Shown: piece after piece, positions 9,869 to 17,936 of the stretch
Numbering within the stretch: the stretch's first letter is position 1
Layout of the letters: every line of letters begins with the position of its first letter
NCBI GenBank assembly: GCA_964369545.1
Contig: CAYJFA010000002.1
Location: 140,249 to 204,248, forward strand
Origin: BNWE01 sp964369545
GTDB lineage: Bacteria; Pseudomonadota; Alphaproteobacteria; UBA3830
Length of the DNA: 64,000 nt
Direction of reading: 5' to 3'
Notes under the pieces: generated by a model
The model's database searches: none
What the model was told of the DNA's origin: nothing
What the model saw: only the letters and a program-made list of their open reading frames with translations
Translations under genes and position numbers: made by a program

Positions 9869-10429
9869 TTATCCCTTTGAAAAACTCAATATATTTTTGA
9901 TATAGACATAAATTGTCTTATGAAACTCTTTTATACAATTTATTAAGAATTTGAAGTTTAGTGACGATTTGGAAGCGTATGGAATAATTTCTAACTCCTT
10001 ATTAATATGTTTTATTTCTAAAATACTTCTGCGCATATGATAATCTGATGTTATTAAGAGTATTTTCTTTATTTCGCTTTTTGTAATCCAATTATTTATT
10101 TCGATTGCGTTTTCAAAAGTATTACTAGCATTTTTTCCTAATATAATGGAAACGTTGTTTTCATTTTTTTTATTTCCAAGTATGTCATTTAAAGTTGTTT
10201 TTTGATAAACGCCTGATATAAATACATTTTTTGGTTTGTTAATATTGATTGATTTTAGTGCGTATGGAATTCTGCCTTTTCCACCAGTTAATACAACAAC
10301 GTTATCGCAACAAGCATCTGATACATTACTGTAAAAAACCGTATCAAAAAAAAACAAACAGAAAGCAAAAATCCATATAGCAATGATTGATAAAAAAAAA
10401 TATATTGAAAATTTCATCAACCTATCCAT
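9869..10429 (-). CDS. DUF218 (YdcF/SanA-like) membrane protein
   Basis: Single N-terminal membrane segment, then a DUF218 domain: VVVLTGGKGRIPYAL near residue 45 and LLITSDYHMRRSILE near residue 125 are the two hallmark blocks (VlTGG and Sdy.m.R). The family is linked to envelope or cell-wall polysaccharide functions, with no settled reaction. 186 residues. The frame begins at an ATG overlapping ftsX by 13 bases; a second ATG four codons in (10417) would make a 1-base TGATG overlap and is equally plausible. Co-transcribed with ftsE-ftsX and plsC. Confidence 0.85.
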   Translation of the reverse strand: MDRLMKFSIYFFLSIIAIWIFAFCLFFFDTVFYSNVSDACCDNVVVLTGGKGRIPYALKSININKPKNVFISGVYQKTTLNDILGNKKNENNVSIILGKNASNTFENAIEINNWITKSEIKKILLITSDYHMRRSILEIKHINKELEIIPYASKSSLNFKFLINCIKEFHKTIYVYIKNILSFSKG

Positions 10430-11301
10430 TTATCATTATTTAAAAAAAATACCACAGAATTTTTAGAAGTAACCATAACAAGAATTGTTGTAATGATTGG
10501 AATAATAAGAAAAATGATTATATATTTTAATACTGCCGTATCAATCCCTGAAGAAGATATAAAAATAATCCCCGAAACAGTGAGTATACTAAATAAAATG
10601 GATAATAATGAAGCTTTGCATCCTATAGAAAAGTAATATCTTTTAAATTGATTCGCAATATATGAATTATTTGCTCCGATTAGTTGTAAAATTTTCACAA
10701 TATTTTCATGGGAATTTAGAGTTTTTTTCGTTATAAAGATAACTGTTGCACAAACTGTTATAAATATCAAAACAGAAAGTAATATTGCGAAGAAAAACAA
10801 TCCATTGCTTATTTTTACAATAGGGGCATACCAATTCGCATGATCATGAATTTTTACACCCTGTGATATTTTTGATAATTTTTCTGTTAATAATAATAGG
10901 TCTATCTTTTCGTTTTTTTGCGCTTCAACATCAAAAATTGTCGGAAACGGAAAATCATCAGGGATGGATGTGCTGCTTAACCATGGTTCTAATATTTTTA
11001 AAATTTCAGTTTCGCTCAGTATTTTAGCGCATTTTATTCCAGAAGTTGACTGTAAAATTTTTATTACTTCCTCTTTTTGTTTTTCTGTCAGAGTTTCTTC
11101 GGCACCGATAACATTGGCCTGGAATTCAATTGTCATATGGCCATTCAATGCATTACTCCATTCTGATGTTAAGCTGTTTGTGAAAAAACAGCTCATTATA
11201 GCAATTGTTGCTGAATACATCAGGAATCCGATTATAAATGGTATGAATCTATTAGATTTATCGCCACTGAAGTTAAAATCACTATTCACAGATAAATCCA
11301 T
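10417..11301 (-). CDS. ftsX: Cell division protein FtsX
   Basis: Membrane partner of the FtsE ATPase, coupling divisome ATP hydrolysis to activation of peptidoglycan hydrolases in the periplasm. 294 residues: a short cytoplasmic N-terminus, TM1 near 21-41, a periplasmic extracellular loop of about 130 residues, then three further membrane segments (SNGLFFFAILLSVLIFITV, a pair near the C-terminus). It lies 2 bases downstream of ftsE. The NlpD-like protein at 21999-23042 could be an envelope partner, though this link is inference. Confidence 0.92.
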   Translation of the reverse strand: MDLSVNSDFNFSGDKSNRFIPFIIGFLMYSATIAIMSCFFTNSLTSEWSNALNGHMTIEFQANVIGAEETLTEKQKEEVIKILQSTSGIKCAKILSETEILKILEPWLSSTSIPDDFPFPTIFDVEAQKNEKIDLLLLTEKLSKISQGVKIHDHANWYAPIVKISNGLFFFAILLSVLIFITVCATVIFITKKTLNSHENIVKILQLIGANNSYIANQFKRYYFSIGCKASLLSILFSILTVSGIIFISSSGIDTAVLKYIIIFLIIPIITTILVMVTSKNSVVFFLNNDKWIG

Positions 11302-11303
11302 TA

Positions 11304-12008
11304 TTAAAAGCCTCCTTTATTAGTTTGAAAATGTTTTTGTATTGTAACTTGTCCATTTTCGAGATGCATTTCGCTGTAATGAAATTTTTCCGCGAGATGT
11401 TTACAATGGGTAGCAACTATAACGCATGTTCCCATTTTATGCATACCATAAAATAAATTCATAAGTTTACTGGCAATTTGATCATCAACGTTTCCTGTGG
11501 GTTCATCTGCAAGTAATATTTCTGGGCGGATAATTACAGCGCGCGCAATTGCAACACGTTGTTTTTGTCCTCCGGACAGCGTATCCGGTAATGCATTAAA
11601 ATGTCCACCAAGGCCTACCCAATCAAGAATTTCTTTCGCTTGCCGCTCTCTATTTTCCGGAGTCACTCCTATAACTTTTAAGGGTAACGCCACATTTTCT
11701 AAAACAGTAAGATGATTTAGTAAATTAAAATCTTGGAAAACAACCCCTATCTTTTGTCTCAGTTTACATAAGTCATTCTGTGGAATTGAAGATATATCTT
11801 GTCCAAAAATTTTTAACGTTCCAGATGATGGTTTTATTCCAGAATATAATAATCGCATCAAAGTAGTTTTTCCAGCTCCACTTGCGCCAGTTAAAAAATG
11901 AAAGGATTTCTTGTGGAATGATAATGAAATATTTTTTAAAATGGGAGCGCCGTCATCATATTGCAACATAACATTTTCAAACGAAACAATTGGGGCTTCT
12001 TTCGTCAT
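11304..12008 (-). CDS. ftsE: Cell division ATP-binding protein FtsE
   Basis: ABC-type ATPase of the FtsEX complex at the division site. 234 residues with Walker A TGASGAGKTTLM, Q-loop VVFQDFNLL, signature LSGGQKQRVAIARA, Walker B ILLADEPTGNVD and the switch His in VATHCKH. First gene of the minus-strand run ftsE-ftsX-DUF218-plsC. The gene upstream (receiver-domain protein) ends 184 bases away, so a promoter probably lies in that gap. Confidence 0.95.
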   Translation of the reverse strand: MTKEAPIVSFENVMLQYDDGAPILKNISLSFHKKSFHFLTGASGAGKTTLMRLLYSGIKPSSGTLKIFGQDISSIPQNDLCKLRQKIGVVFQDFNLLNHLTVLENVALPLKVIGVTPENRERQAKEILDWVGLGGHFNALPDTLSGGQKQRVAIARAVIIRPEILLADEPTGNVDDQIASKLMNLFYGMHKMGTCVIVATHCKHLAEKFHYSEMHLENGQVTIQKHFQTNKGGF

Positions 12009-12192
12009 GTAAACTCCAAAATAATACTGATAAATTACCCATAATTAATATTTAAACTCATTTTCAATTTTAATGAAATATCTATTAAGATCAGAGCTTA
12101 GCATACTTAGAATAGAGTTTCGAGTTTTTAAAATTAATATTAAAACTCAAATTATTAGATGATATATAAAAAATCTTACTATTTAATGTAGG

Positions 12193-13191
12193 CTAAATAA
12201 AACATGTTTTTTTAAAAAGATCAAAGGATTTTATTTCATTATTATCTAAGTCTGGCACTATAGAATCAGACAATGTAAAATAATAAGTTTGATATCCCTC
12301 GATATGCTCAACAGGATATAAATATCTTTCCCATTCTGATATTGGAGGAAGTAGACCTATTCTACTATGGGAAACAATCATATATTTGCGGCTCTGAAGT
12401 TTTTGCAAAACATTGGAATCTATTTCACCGGATTCAATGCCAGTATCGATGATTCTACTTAGTTCATTTTCAGTTAATACGCTTAGTACTTTTGCCTGAC
12501 CGTTTGCTTTTAGCAAAAGATAACTTCCAAAAATATCCAACATATAATATTCAACAAAATCATCCGACGAAAAAATCTTCGAGAAAAAACTGGAAAATAT
12601 TGGATCATTTAAATGGGTGATTTCACCGATTGAGACATGTTTAGCTATATAATCTGTATATACTCTGAAATATTGATAAATAGATTTATCTATGCTTTCC
12701 AAAATATCTGATTCGAAGTCGCCGCTACCTTTTCTTATAAATTGCTGAATAAATCCATTATTAAAAGCCTCAATTACTTTTTTTTCTTCTGCAACTCCAG
12801 TAAGAAGAATCCTTTGTATACTCTTATCCAGAATATTAGAGCAAAAATCTACACCATTTATTTCCGGCATCATATAATCAGAGATAACGGTTGAAATTTT
12901 AGAAAACCTATCGAAACTATAAATTTCTCGATGTAACCCATTAACGTTCAAAAGTATAGATTTCCAATCAGAAGTACTTTCTTCTCCATCTCTTATAAGA
13001 TTAGAGTAATCCAATTTATTATATTTACTAATATCATTAATATAATCCAGTGCTTTTAATGGATTGGTGAATGTTTTGAAAATTACATTGGTTTGTTTAA
13101 ACAGAGATTCTTTTAAACTATCGACAAAAGAAGAACTATCATCTACTATAACGATGGTCGTAGGAAAAAAACAGCTAAGTGCATTGTGCAT
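12193..13191 (-). CDS. Receiver-domain response regulator with an unusual insertion and an uncharacterised C-terminal domain
   Basis: 332 residues. The N-terminal part is a CheY-like receiver: the acidic pair is in IVIVDDSSS (16-19), the phospho-acceptor is Asp105 in VISDYMMPE, the conserved Thr is in ILLTGVA (131) and Lys154 is in FIRKG. The acceptor lies at 105 rather than about 55, because some 45 extra residues (51-97) are inserted between strands 2 and 3. The C-terminal 150 residues (EYYMLDIFGSYLLLKANGQA, later YYFTL) form no output domain I can name and lack a DNA-binding helix-turn-helix. No sensor kinase is adjacent. Likely a cytosolic signalling protein of unknown output. Confidence 0.75.
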   Translation of the reverse strand: MHNALSCFFPTTIVIVDDSSSFVDSLKESLFKQTNVIFKTFTNPLKALDYINDISKYNKLDYSNLIRDGEESTSDWKSILLNVNGLHREIYSFDRFSKISTVISDYMMPEINGVDFCSNILDKSIQRILLTGVAEEKKVIEAFNNGFIQQFIRKGSGDFESDILESIDKSIYQYFRVYTDYIAKHVSIGEITHLNDPIFSSFFSKIFSSDDFVEYYMLDIFGSYLLLKANGQAKVLSVLTENELSRIIDTGIESGEIDSNVLQKLQSRKYMIVSHSRIGLLPPISEWERYLYPVEHIEGYQTYYFTLSDSIVPDLDNNEIKSFDLFKKTCFI

Positions 13192-13496
13192 TTATAACAC
13201 CACATTCTATCAAGTAAACTTATCACAAAGTAAGCTATGATTTGTAACATATATATCATCTAAATACAAGCGAGGTAAAAATATTAACTTGTATCAATAT
13301 CATAATATTACTATGTTTTTTATTATTGTGTAAGTATCTAACTAATTGTATTATATAAATAATTTAAAGTTAGTAATGTTTATTATTTTTAATATGGCGT
13401 ACATTTTAATATAATTTTTATTATTTGTCGTTGGTTTTTAGATTAACGGTTAACTTTGTATTATAAGAAATTATTGGTTTTGTTTTTGGAAATAAA
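13192..13496. promoter_or_regulatory. Divergent intergenic region between the receiver-domain gene and iscS
   Basis: 305 bases, very AT-rich, no coding frame and no tRNA-like segment. It must hold promoters for both directions. The one structured element I see is the 11-base palindrome TTAACGGTTAA at 13443-13453, just upstream of a TATTATA (13459-13465) that could be the -10 of iscS. No iscR gene and no recognisable IscR box are visible. Confidence 0.3.
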
Positions 13497-14660
13497 ATGT
13501 CAAATAAGTTGATTTATATGGATTATCAAGCGACCACTCCTTGTGATCCTCAGGTATTAGAAACAATGCTACCTTATTTTTGTGAGTATTTTGGGAATCC
13601 GCATTCTATTTTTCATGTTCAAGGAAAAATTGCCAGCGATGCAGTAGAAAAGGCTAGGAATCAAATTGCAGAATTAATACATGCATCAGATAGTCGAGAA
13701 ATTATTTTTACATCTGGCGCCACTGAGTCTAATAATATCGCAATTCAAGGGGCGGCGAAGTTTTATCACGAAAAAGGCAACAGAATAATTACAAGTTCTA
13801 TAGAACATAAGTGCGTAATGGAAACCTTTACATCATTGAAACGAGAGGGTTTTGATGTTGTTTTTATTCCTGTTTTAAAAAATGGAATCATAGATATTGA
13901 CGCCTTAAAAAATGCTATAAATGAGAGAACAACGCTTGTTTCTATTATGTCTGTAAATAACGAAATCGGAGTCTGTCAGCCGATTGATGAAATCAGTAAT
14001 ATTTGTCGGGAGCGGGGTGTGTTATTTCATACAGATGCCGCTCAAGCTATTGGTAAAATCGAAGTTGATGCGTCAAGAGTAGATTTGATGAGCATATCTG
14101 GGCATAAAATTTATGGACCAAAAGGTATCGGTGCTCTATATGTAAGAATGAAGCCACGCGTAAGGTTGACGCCATTGTTTTTTGGCGGAGGTCAGGAGCG
14201 TGGAATGCGTTCAGGGACATTGCCTACTGCATTGTGTGTAGGTATGGGTGCTGCTTGTGAAATTGCGAAAAAAACAATGATAGACGAGGGAAAAAAGCTG
14301 AAAGAATTCAAAAATTATTTTCTTGAAAAGATCTTTGATAATTTACGAAAGGTCTATCTTAATGGAGACCTTAAAAACAGTATACCAGGATGTATAAATC
14401 TCAGTTTTGAAGGCGTAGAAGGTGAGGGGATAATGCTTGGCATGCCAGAGATCTGTATATCTTCAGGATCGGCTTGTACTTCCGAATCGCTAGAGTCGTC
14501 GCATGTATTAAATGCTTTGAATATTAGGGAAGATCTCGCTCATTCATCATTGCGAATAGGATTTGGTAGATTTACAACTATTGATGAAGTAGAATATGTA
14601 TCGTCAAAAATTATAGATGTGGTAAATAGACTTAGATCAATGAGTCCTTTATGGGAATAA
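13497..14660 (+). CDS. iscS: Cysteine desulfurase IscS
   Basis: Pyridoxal-phosphate enzyme that takes sulfur from cysteine and hands it to IscU for Fe-S assembly. 387 residues against about 404 in Escherichia coli. The PLP lysine is in SISGHKIYGPKG, the cofactor-stacking His is in SSIEHKCVMET, and the catalytic Cys loop is ISSGSACTSESL. The first residues MSNKLIYMDYQATTP are typical. It heads the operon iscS-iscU-iscA-hscB-hscA-fdx, with iscU 3 bases downstream. The regulator gene iscR, usual in front of iscS, is absent. Confidence 0.96.
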   Translation: MSNKLIYMDYQATTPCDPQVLETMLPYFCEYFGNPHSIFHVQGKIASDAVEKARNQIAELIHASDSREIIFTSGATESNNIAIQGAAKFYHEKGNRIITSSIEHKCVMETFTSLKREGFDVVFIPVLKNGIIDIDALKNAINERTTLVSIMSVNNEIGVCQPIDEISNICRERGVLFHTDAAQAIGKIEVDASRVDLMSISGHKIYGPKGIGALYVRMKPRVRLTPLFFGGGQERGMRSGTLPTALCVGMGAACEIAKKTMIDEGKKLKEFKNYFLEKIFDNLRKVYLNGDLKNSIPGCINLSFEGVEGEGIMLGMPEICISSGSACTSESLESSHVLNALNIREDLAHSSLRIGFGRFTTIDEVEYVSSKIIDVVNRLRSMSPLWE

Positions 14661-14663
14661 AAA

Positions 14664-15044
14664 ATGCAGTATTCAAAAAAAGTAATGGATCTTTATGAAA
14701 ATCCAAAAAATGTAGGCAGTTTTGATGAAAGTAGTGAAAATGTTGGCACTTCTGTTGTTGGCGCTCCCAGCTGTGGAGATGTTATTAAATTACAAATAAA
14801 AGTTGATGAAAATGGCAATATCAAAGACGCTAAATTCAAAGCTTTTGGCTGTGGAGCCGCCATTGCTTCAAGTGCTTTGATAACAGATTGGATACAGGGA
14901 AAAAGCTTGGAAGAAGCAAAAACAATTAAAAATGAAGAGGTAGCCGAGTATTTATCACTTCCTCCAGTGAAGGCTCATTGTTCTGTATTGGCTGAAGAAG
15001 CAGTCAACAAAGCAATAGAAAATTATCTTTCTAAAAAGCAATAA
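14664..15044 (+). CDS. iscU: Fe-S cluster assembly scaffold IscU
   Basis: Scaffold on which [2Fe-2S] clusters are built from IscS sulfur. 126 residues. The three cluster cysteines are in APSCGD, FGCGAA and KAHCSVL, with the assisting Asp in SCGD. The HscA-recognition motif LPPVK is intact just before the third Cys, showing that the chaperone system is meant to act on it. Directly after iscS and 23 bases before iscA. Confidence 0.96.
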   Translation: MQYSKKVMDLYENPKNVGSFDESSENVGTSVVGAPSCGDVIKLQIKVDENGNIKDAKFKAFGCGAAIASSALITDWIQGKSLEEAKTIKNEEVAEYLSLPPVKAHCSVLAEEAVNKAIENYLSKKQ

Positions 15045-15067
15045 AATGTATTTAAAAAGGTGTAACA

Positions 15068-15433
15068 ATGGAAAATTTTATCAACATTACCGAAGCTGCC
15101 TTAAGTTTTATTCGTGAATCAATAGTTGACAATGGATGTTTAGGTATTCGTATTGATATACGGTCAGGTGGTTGTAGAGGAATGACGTACAGCATTGACT
15201 TTGTTAAAGAAGCTAATCAGGCAGATTTATTGGTGAAATACGAAGGCGTTAATATTTATGTTGCATCAAAAGCGGCTGTTTTCGTCCAGAATATGACTAT
15301 GGATTATGTTAAAAATCCAATGGGTGGAAATATAGTTTTTGAAAATCCAAATGCAAAATTAAAATGCAGCTGCGGAAAATCGTTTTGTATTGATGATTCT
15401 GGGGAATCATGTGACGCTGGATGCTGTTCATAA
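15068..15433 (+). CDS. iscA: A-type Fe-S carrier protein (IscA/ErpA family) with Cys-rich tail
   Basis: Carrier that receives Fe-S clusters and passes them to apoproteins. 121 residues. The three family cysteines are in SGGCRGM and KCSCGKSF. An AAGGTG ribosome site lies before the ATG. It differs from typical IscA by a C-terminal extension of about 14 residues with four more cysteines (FCIDDSGESCDAGCCS), whose role is unknown. Position between iscU and hscB makes IscA the natural name; ErpA/SufA are the alternatives within the family. Confidence 0.9.
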   Translation: MENFINITEAALSFIRESIVDNGCLGIRIDIRSGGCRGMTYSIDFVKEANQADLLVKYEGVNIYVASKAAVFVQNMTMDYVKNPMGGNIVFENPNAKLKCSCGKSFCIDDSGESCDAGCCS

Positions 15434-15435
15434 AA

Positions 15436-15903
15436 ATGAAAAATTTTTTTGATATTTTTGGTTTTCCCGTTTCATATCGCTTAAATGAATCGGAATTAAC
15501 AGATAAATATTTTGAAAAACAGAGATTATTACACCTTGAAAAAAATAATAAATACTGCGCTTGTGAAAATAATATCGCTCTTTTAAATGAAGCATATAAA
15601 ACATTGATGCATCCTGTTGATAGAGCAGAACATATAATCAAACTTCAGGGATTACGAATTGAAAAAATTTCTTCCGAGCTTGCTGTTGAAATGCTTGAAA
15701 TTCATGAAAAATACCTCTTGCTATCATCTGAAGATGCAAAAAAAGAGTATCATATATTTTTAAATCAGCGTATATCTGCAATAATAGACTTGTTATATGA
15801 GACAAATGAGTATAGTAATGAATTTTATTATTATACTTGTTTGCTGCGGTTTATTTATTCGTTTTTAGAAAAAATTAGTACTAATGTTTACAGTAGGAAT
15901 TGA
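15436..15903 (+). CDS. hscB: J-domain co-chaperone HscB with altered HPD motif
   Basis: Co-chaperone that delivers IscU to HscA and stimulates its ATPase. From the ATG at 15436 the product has 155 residues. The order is right for HscB: a J-domain start (MKNFFDIFGFPVSYRLNESEL), then NEAYKTLMHPVDRAEHIIKLQG, a hallmark block of the family, then the C-terminal helical IscU-binding domain. The J-domain HPD tripeptide, expected at residues 33-35, reads His-Leu-Glu (RLLHLEKNN). The frame also has an ATG at 15421, overlapping iscA; I prefer 15436 because it starts at the conserved N-terminus. It overlaps hscA by 20 bases. Confidence 0.85.
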   Translation: MKNFFDIFGFPVSYRLNESELTDKYFEKQRLLHLEKNNKYCACENNIALLNEAYKTLMHPVDRAEHIIKLQGLRIEKISSELAVEMLEIHEKYLLLSSEDAKKEYHIFLNQRISAIIDLLYETNEYSNEFYYYTCLLRFIYSFLEKISTNVYSRN

Positions 15904-17593
15904 TTTGGGAACAACGGCTTCTGTTATAGCCTTTGTTCAACAAGGTAAGCCTCGTTCCATTTTAGTGGATAGCGGAAAAAAAACGACTCCATCAGTGGTA
16001 AATTACGGAGAAAACAATCCAATTGTAGGAAGAGAAGCAATATTCAAAGTTGATTCCGGCAATACTGTATTTTCTGTGAAACGTTTTATGGGAAGCAATG
16101 AAAAGTTTTGTACAAGAACTCCGGAAGAAATTTCTGCAGACATACTGACTTTTCTAAAAAAATCCGCCGAATATCAATTAAGAAATACAATCGATGCAGC
16201 AGTGATTACTGTACCAGCGCATTTTTCTGAAATTCAAAGAATAGCTACAAAAAGAGCGGCATCAATTGCGGGAATTAAGGTTTTGCAATTGATAAATGAG
16301 CCGACCGCGGCTGCATTCGCTTTTGGACTGGACAAGCAAATTGATGGTATTTATGCGGTATATGATCTTGGCGGAGGAACTTTTGATTTTTCTATTTTGA
16401 GATTAAAAAATGGAGTTTTTCAAGTTTTAGCTACAGGTGGGGATAATTATCTTGGGGGCGACGATCTAGATAACGCAATTGCAGCATACAACTTCAAACG
16501 CTATGGTTTAGATATTTCCGAAATGACCGATAGCGAAAAAATGCTGGGAAAGTTAATTGCAAAATCTATGAAAGAAAAATTGGAAACCAATAAAGAAGTT
16601 TATAAAAATTATATATATAAAAATAAAAGCTATGAATTCTACCTTTCTAAAGATGTAATGGAACAAATTTCTGTAGCATATTTAAATAAAACATTCGAAA
16701 TTGCAGATCAAGTGCTTACCGATTCCAGAATAGATCGTGCGTACTTAGACGGTATAGTTCTAGTCGGTGGAATGACAAAAATGCAACTTATTAAAGAAGC
16801 TGTAAAAAAACATTTTAATGTAAATATATTTACTGATTTGAATCCTGAAGAAGTTGTCGCGTTTGGAGCAGCAATTCAAGCAGAAGCAATAGCAAAAAAA
16901 GAAAGTGCCATGCTACTGATCGACGTTACTCCCTTAACTTTAGGAATTGAAACAATTGGAGGAGGAGTTGATAAAATAATTCATAGAAATACTCCGATTC
17001 CTATAATGCAAAAGAGAGAGTATACAACTTATCAGAATAATCAAACGGGAATAAAATTCCATATTGTTCAAGGAGAGCGTTCATTGGCGAAAGATTGTAA
17101 ATCTATTGCTGAATTTGAACTTACTGGAATACCAAAAATGCCGAGTGGAACCCCTAGAATTACCGTAGAATTTTCTATTGATATGAATGGATTATTGAGT
17201 ATTAAAGCTTATGAAAAAAACACAGGAATAACCCAGCTGATTACAGTCGAGCCATCATCAGGATTGACAGAAGAAGAAATGACCGTAATCTTAGAAAATG
17301 CAGCAACAAACAAAGAACAAGATTCCATTGAAGCTTCATATATAACTATAAAAGTGGAATCAGAGCGTCAAATCAAATTTTGGAGATCAATTTTGGAAGA
17401 TATTCCTCGCAATGAAAGAAAATATATAAAAAAAGAAATTACAAAATTAGAGAATTCGCTTGCTGCAAAATCCTATCAAGATGTATTAGAACACAAAAAA
17501 AATATTGAAAATCTTATGGGAAAATTTTTAGATGAAATTATAAGCAGTAGGTTAAGTAAAAAACCTATGAACATTTCACAATTTAAGGAATAA
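15884..17593 (+). CDS. hscA: Fe-S assembly Hsp70 chaperone HscA
   Basis: Specialised Hsp70 that uses ATP to release clusters from IscU via its LPPVK motif. 569 residues. The ATPase domain has phosphate loop GIDLGTTASVIAF, VYDLGGGTFDFS and VLVGGMTKM; INEPTAAAFAFGL is the Hsp70 signature. The substrate-binding domain follows from about residue 345 (DVTPLTLGIETIGGG), with a shortened helical lid. It overlaps hscB and is followed by fdx after 5 bases. It looks intact, which makes the altered HPD of its partner HscB notable. Confidence 0.95.
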   Translation: MFTVGIDLGTTASVIAFVQQGKPRSILVDSGKKTTPSVVNYGENNPIVGREAIFKVDSGNTVFSVKRFMGSNEKFCTRTPEEISADILTFLKKSAEYQLRNTIDAAVITVPAHFSEIQRIATKRAASIAGIKVLQLINEPTAAAFAFGLDKQIDGIYAVYDLGGGTFDFSILRLKNGVFQVLATGGDNYLGGDDLDNAIAAYNFKRYGLDISEMTDSEKMLGKLIAKSMKEKLETNKEVYKNYIYKNKSYEFYLSKDVMEQISVAYLNKTFEIADQVLTDSRIDRAYLDGIVLVGGMTKMQLIKEAVKKHFNVNIFTDLNPEEVVAFGAAIQAEAIAKKESAMLLIDVTPLTLGIETIGGGVDKIIHRNTPIPIMQKREYTTYQNNQTGIKFHIVQGERSLAKDCKSIAEFELTGIPKMPSGTPRITVEFSIDMNGLLSIKAYEKNTGITQLITVEPSSGLTEEEMTVILENAATNKEQDSIEASYITIKVESERQIKFWRSILEDIPRNERKYIKKEITKLENSLAAKSYQDVLEHKKNIENLMGKFLDEIISSRLSKKPMNISQFKE

Positions 17594-17598
17594 AGCTT

Positions 17599-17901
17599 AT
17601 GTATATTGTTTTTATTTTGGAAGATCTAGTAGAAAAAATTGTGAGTTTTTCAGAAAATCAAACAATTTTACAGGTTGCTGAAGAAAATAATATTCCGTTA
17701 TTTGGAAATTGTGAAGGGTTTTGCATATGTGGTTCCTGCCATGTAATTATTGAAAATTTAAATGATAAACTTCCCACCATTTCTGATAAAGAAAATGATG
17801 CCTTGGATAGCGCGCATGGCGTTACAATGAAATCCCGTCTCGCATGTCAGATAGTTCTTAACAAGTCTCTTAATGGATTACGAGTGAGATTAGTAAATTG
17901 A
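17599..17901 (+). CDS. fdx: [2Fe-2S] ferredoxin of the ISC system
   Basis: Small electron carrier for Fe-S cluster assembly (adrenodoxin type). 100 residues. Cluster ligands are in GNCEGFCICGSCHV (C-x5-C-x2-C) with the fourth Cys in RLACQIVL. Last gene of the isc operon, 5 bases after hscA; no iscX follows. The next gene runs in the opposite direction after 35 bases. I see no clear terminator in that gap. Confidence 0.94.
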   Translation: MYIVFILEDLVEKIVSFSENQTILQVAEENNIPLFGNCEGFCICGSCHVIIENLNDKLPTISDKENDALDSAHGVTMKSRLACQIVLNKSLNGLRVRLVN

Positions 17902-17936
17902 AATCTCTACTTAATTTTTATTGTTGTAATGAGAAT

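Noticed and set aside
12122..12148. Inverted repeat GAGTTTT...AAAACTC between ftsE and the receiver-domain gene
   Set aside because: Mostly A-T pairs and no T run after it on the minus strand; too weak to call a terminator.
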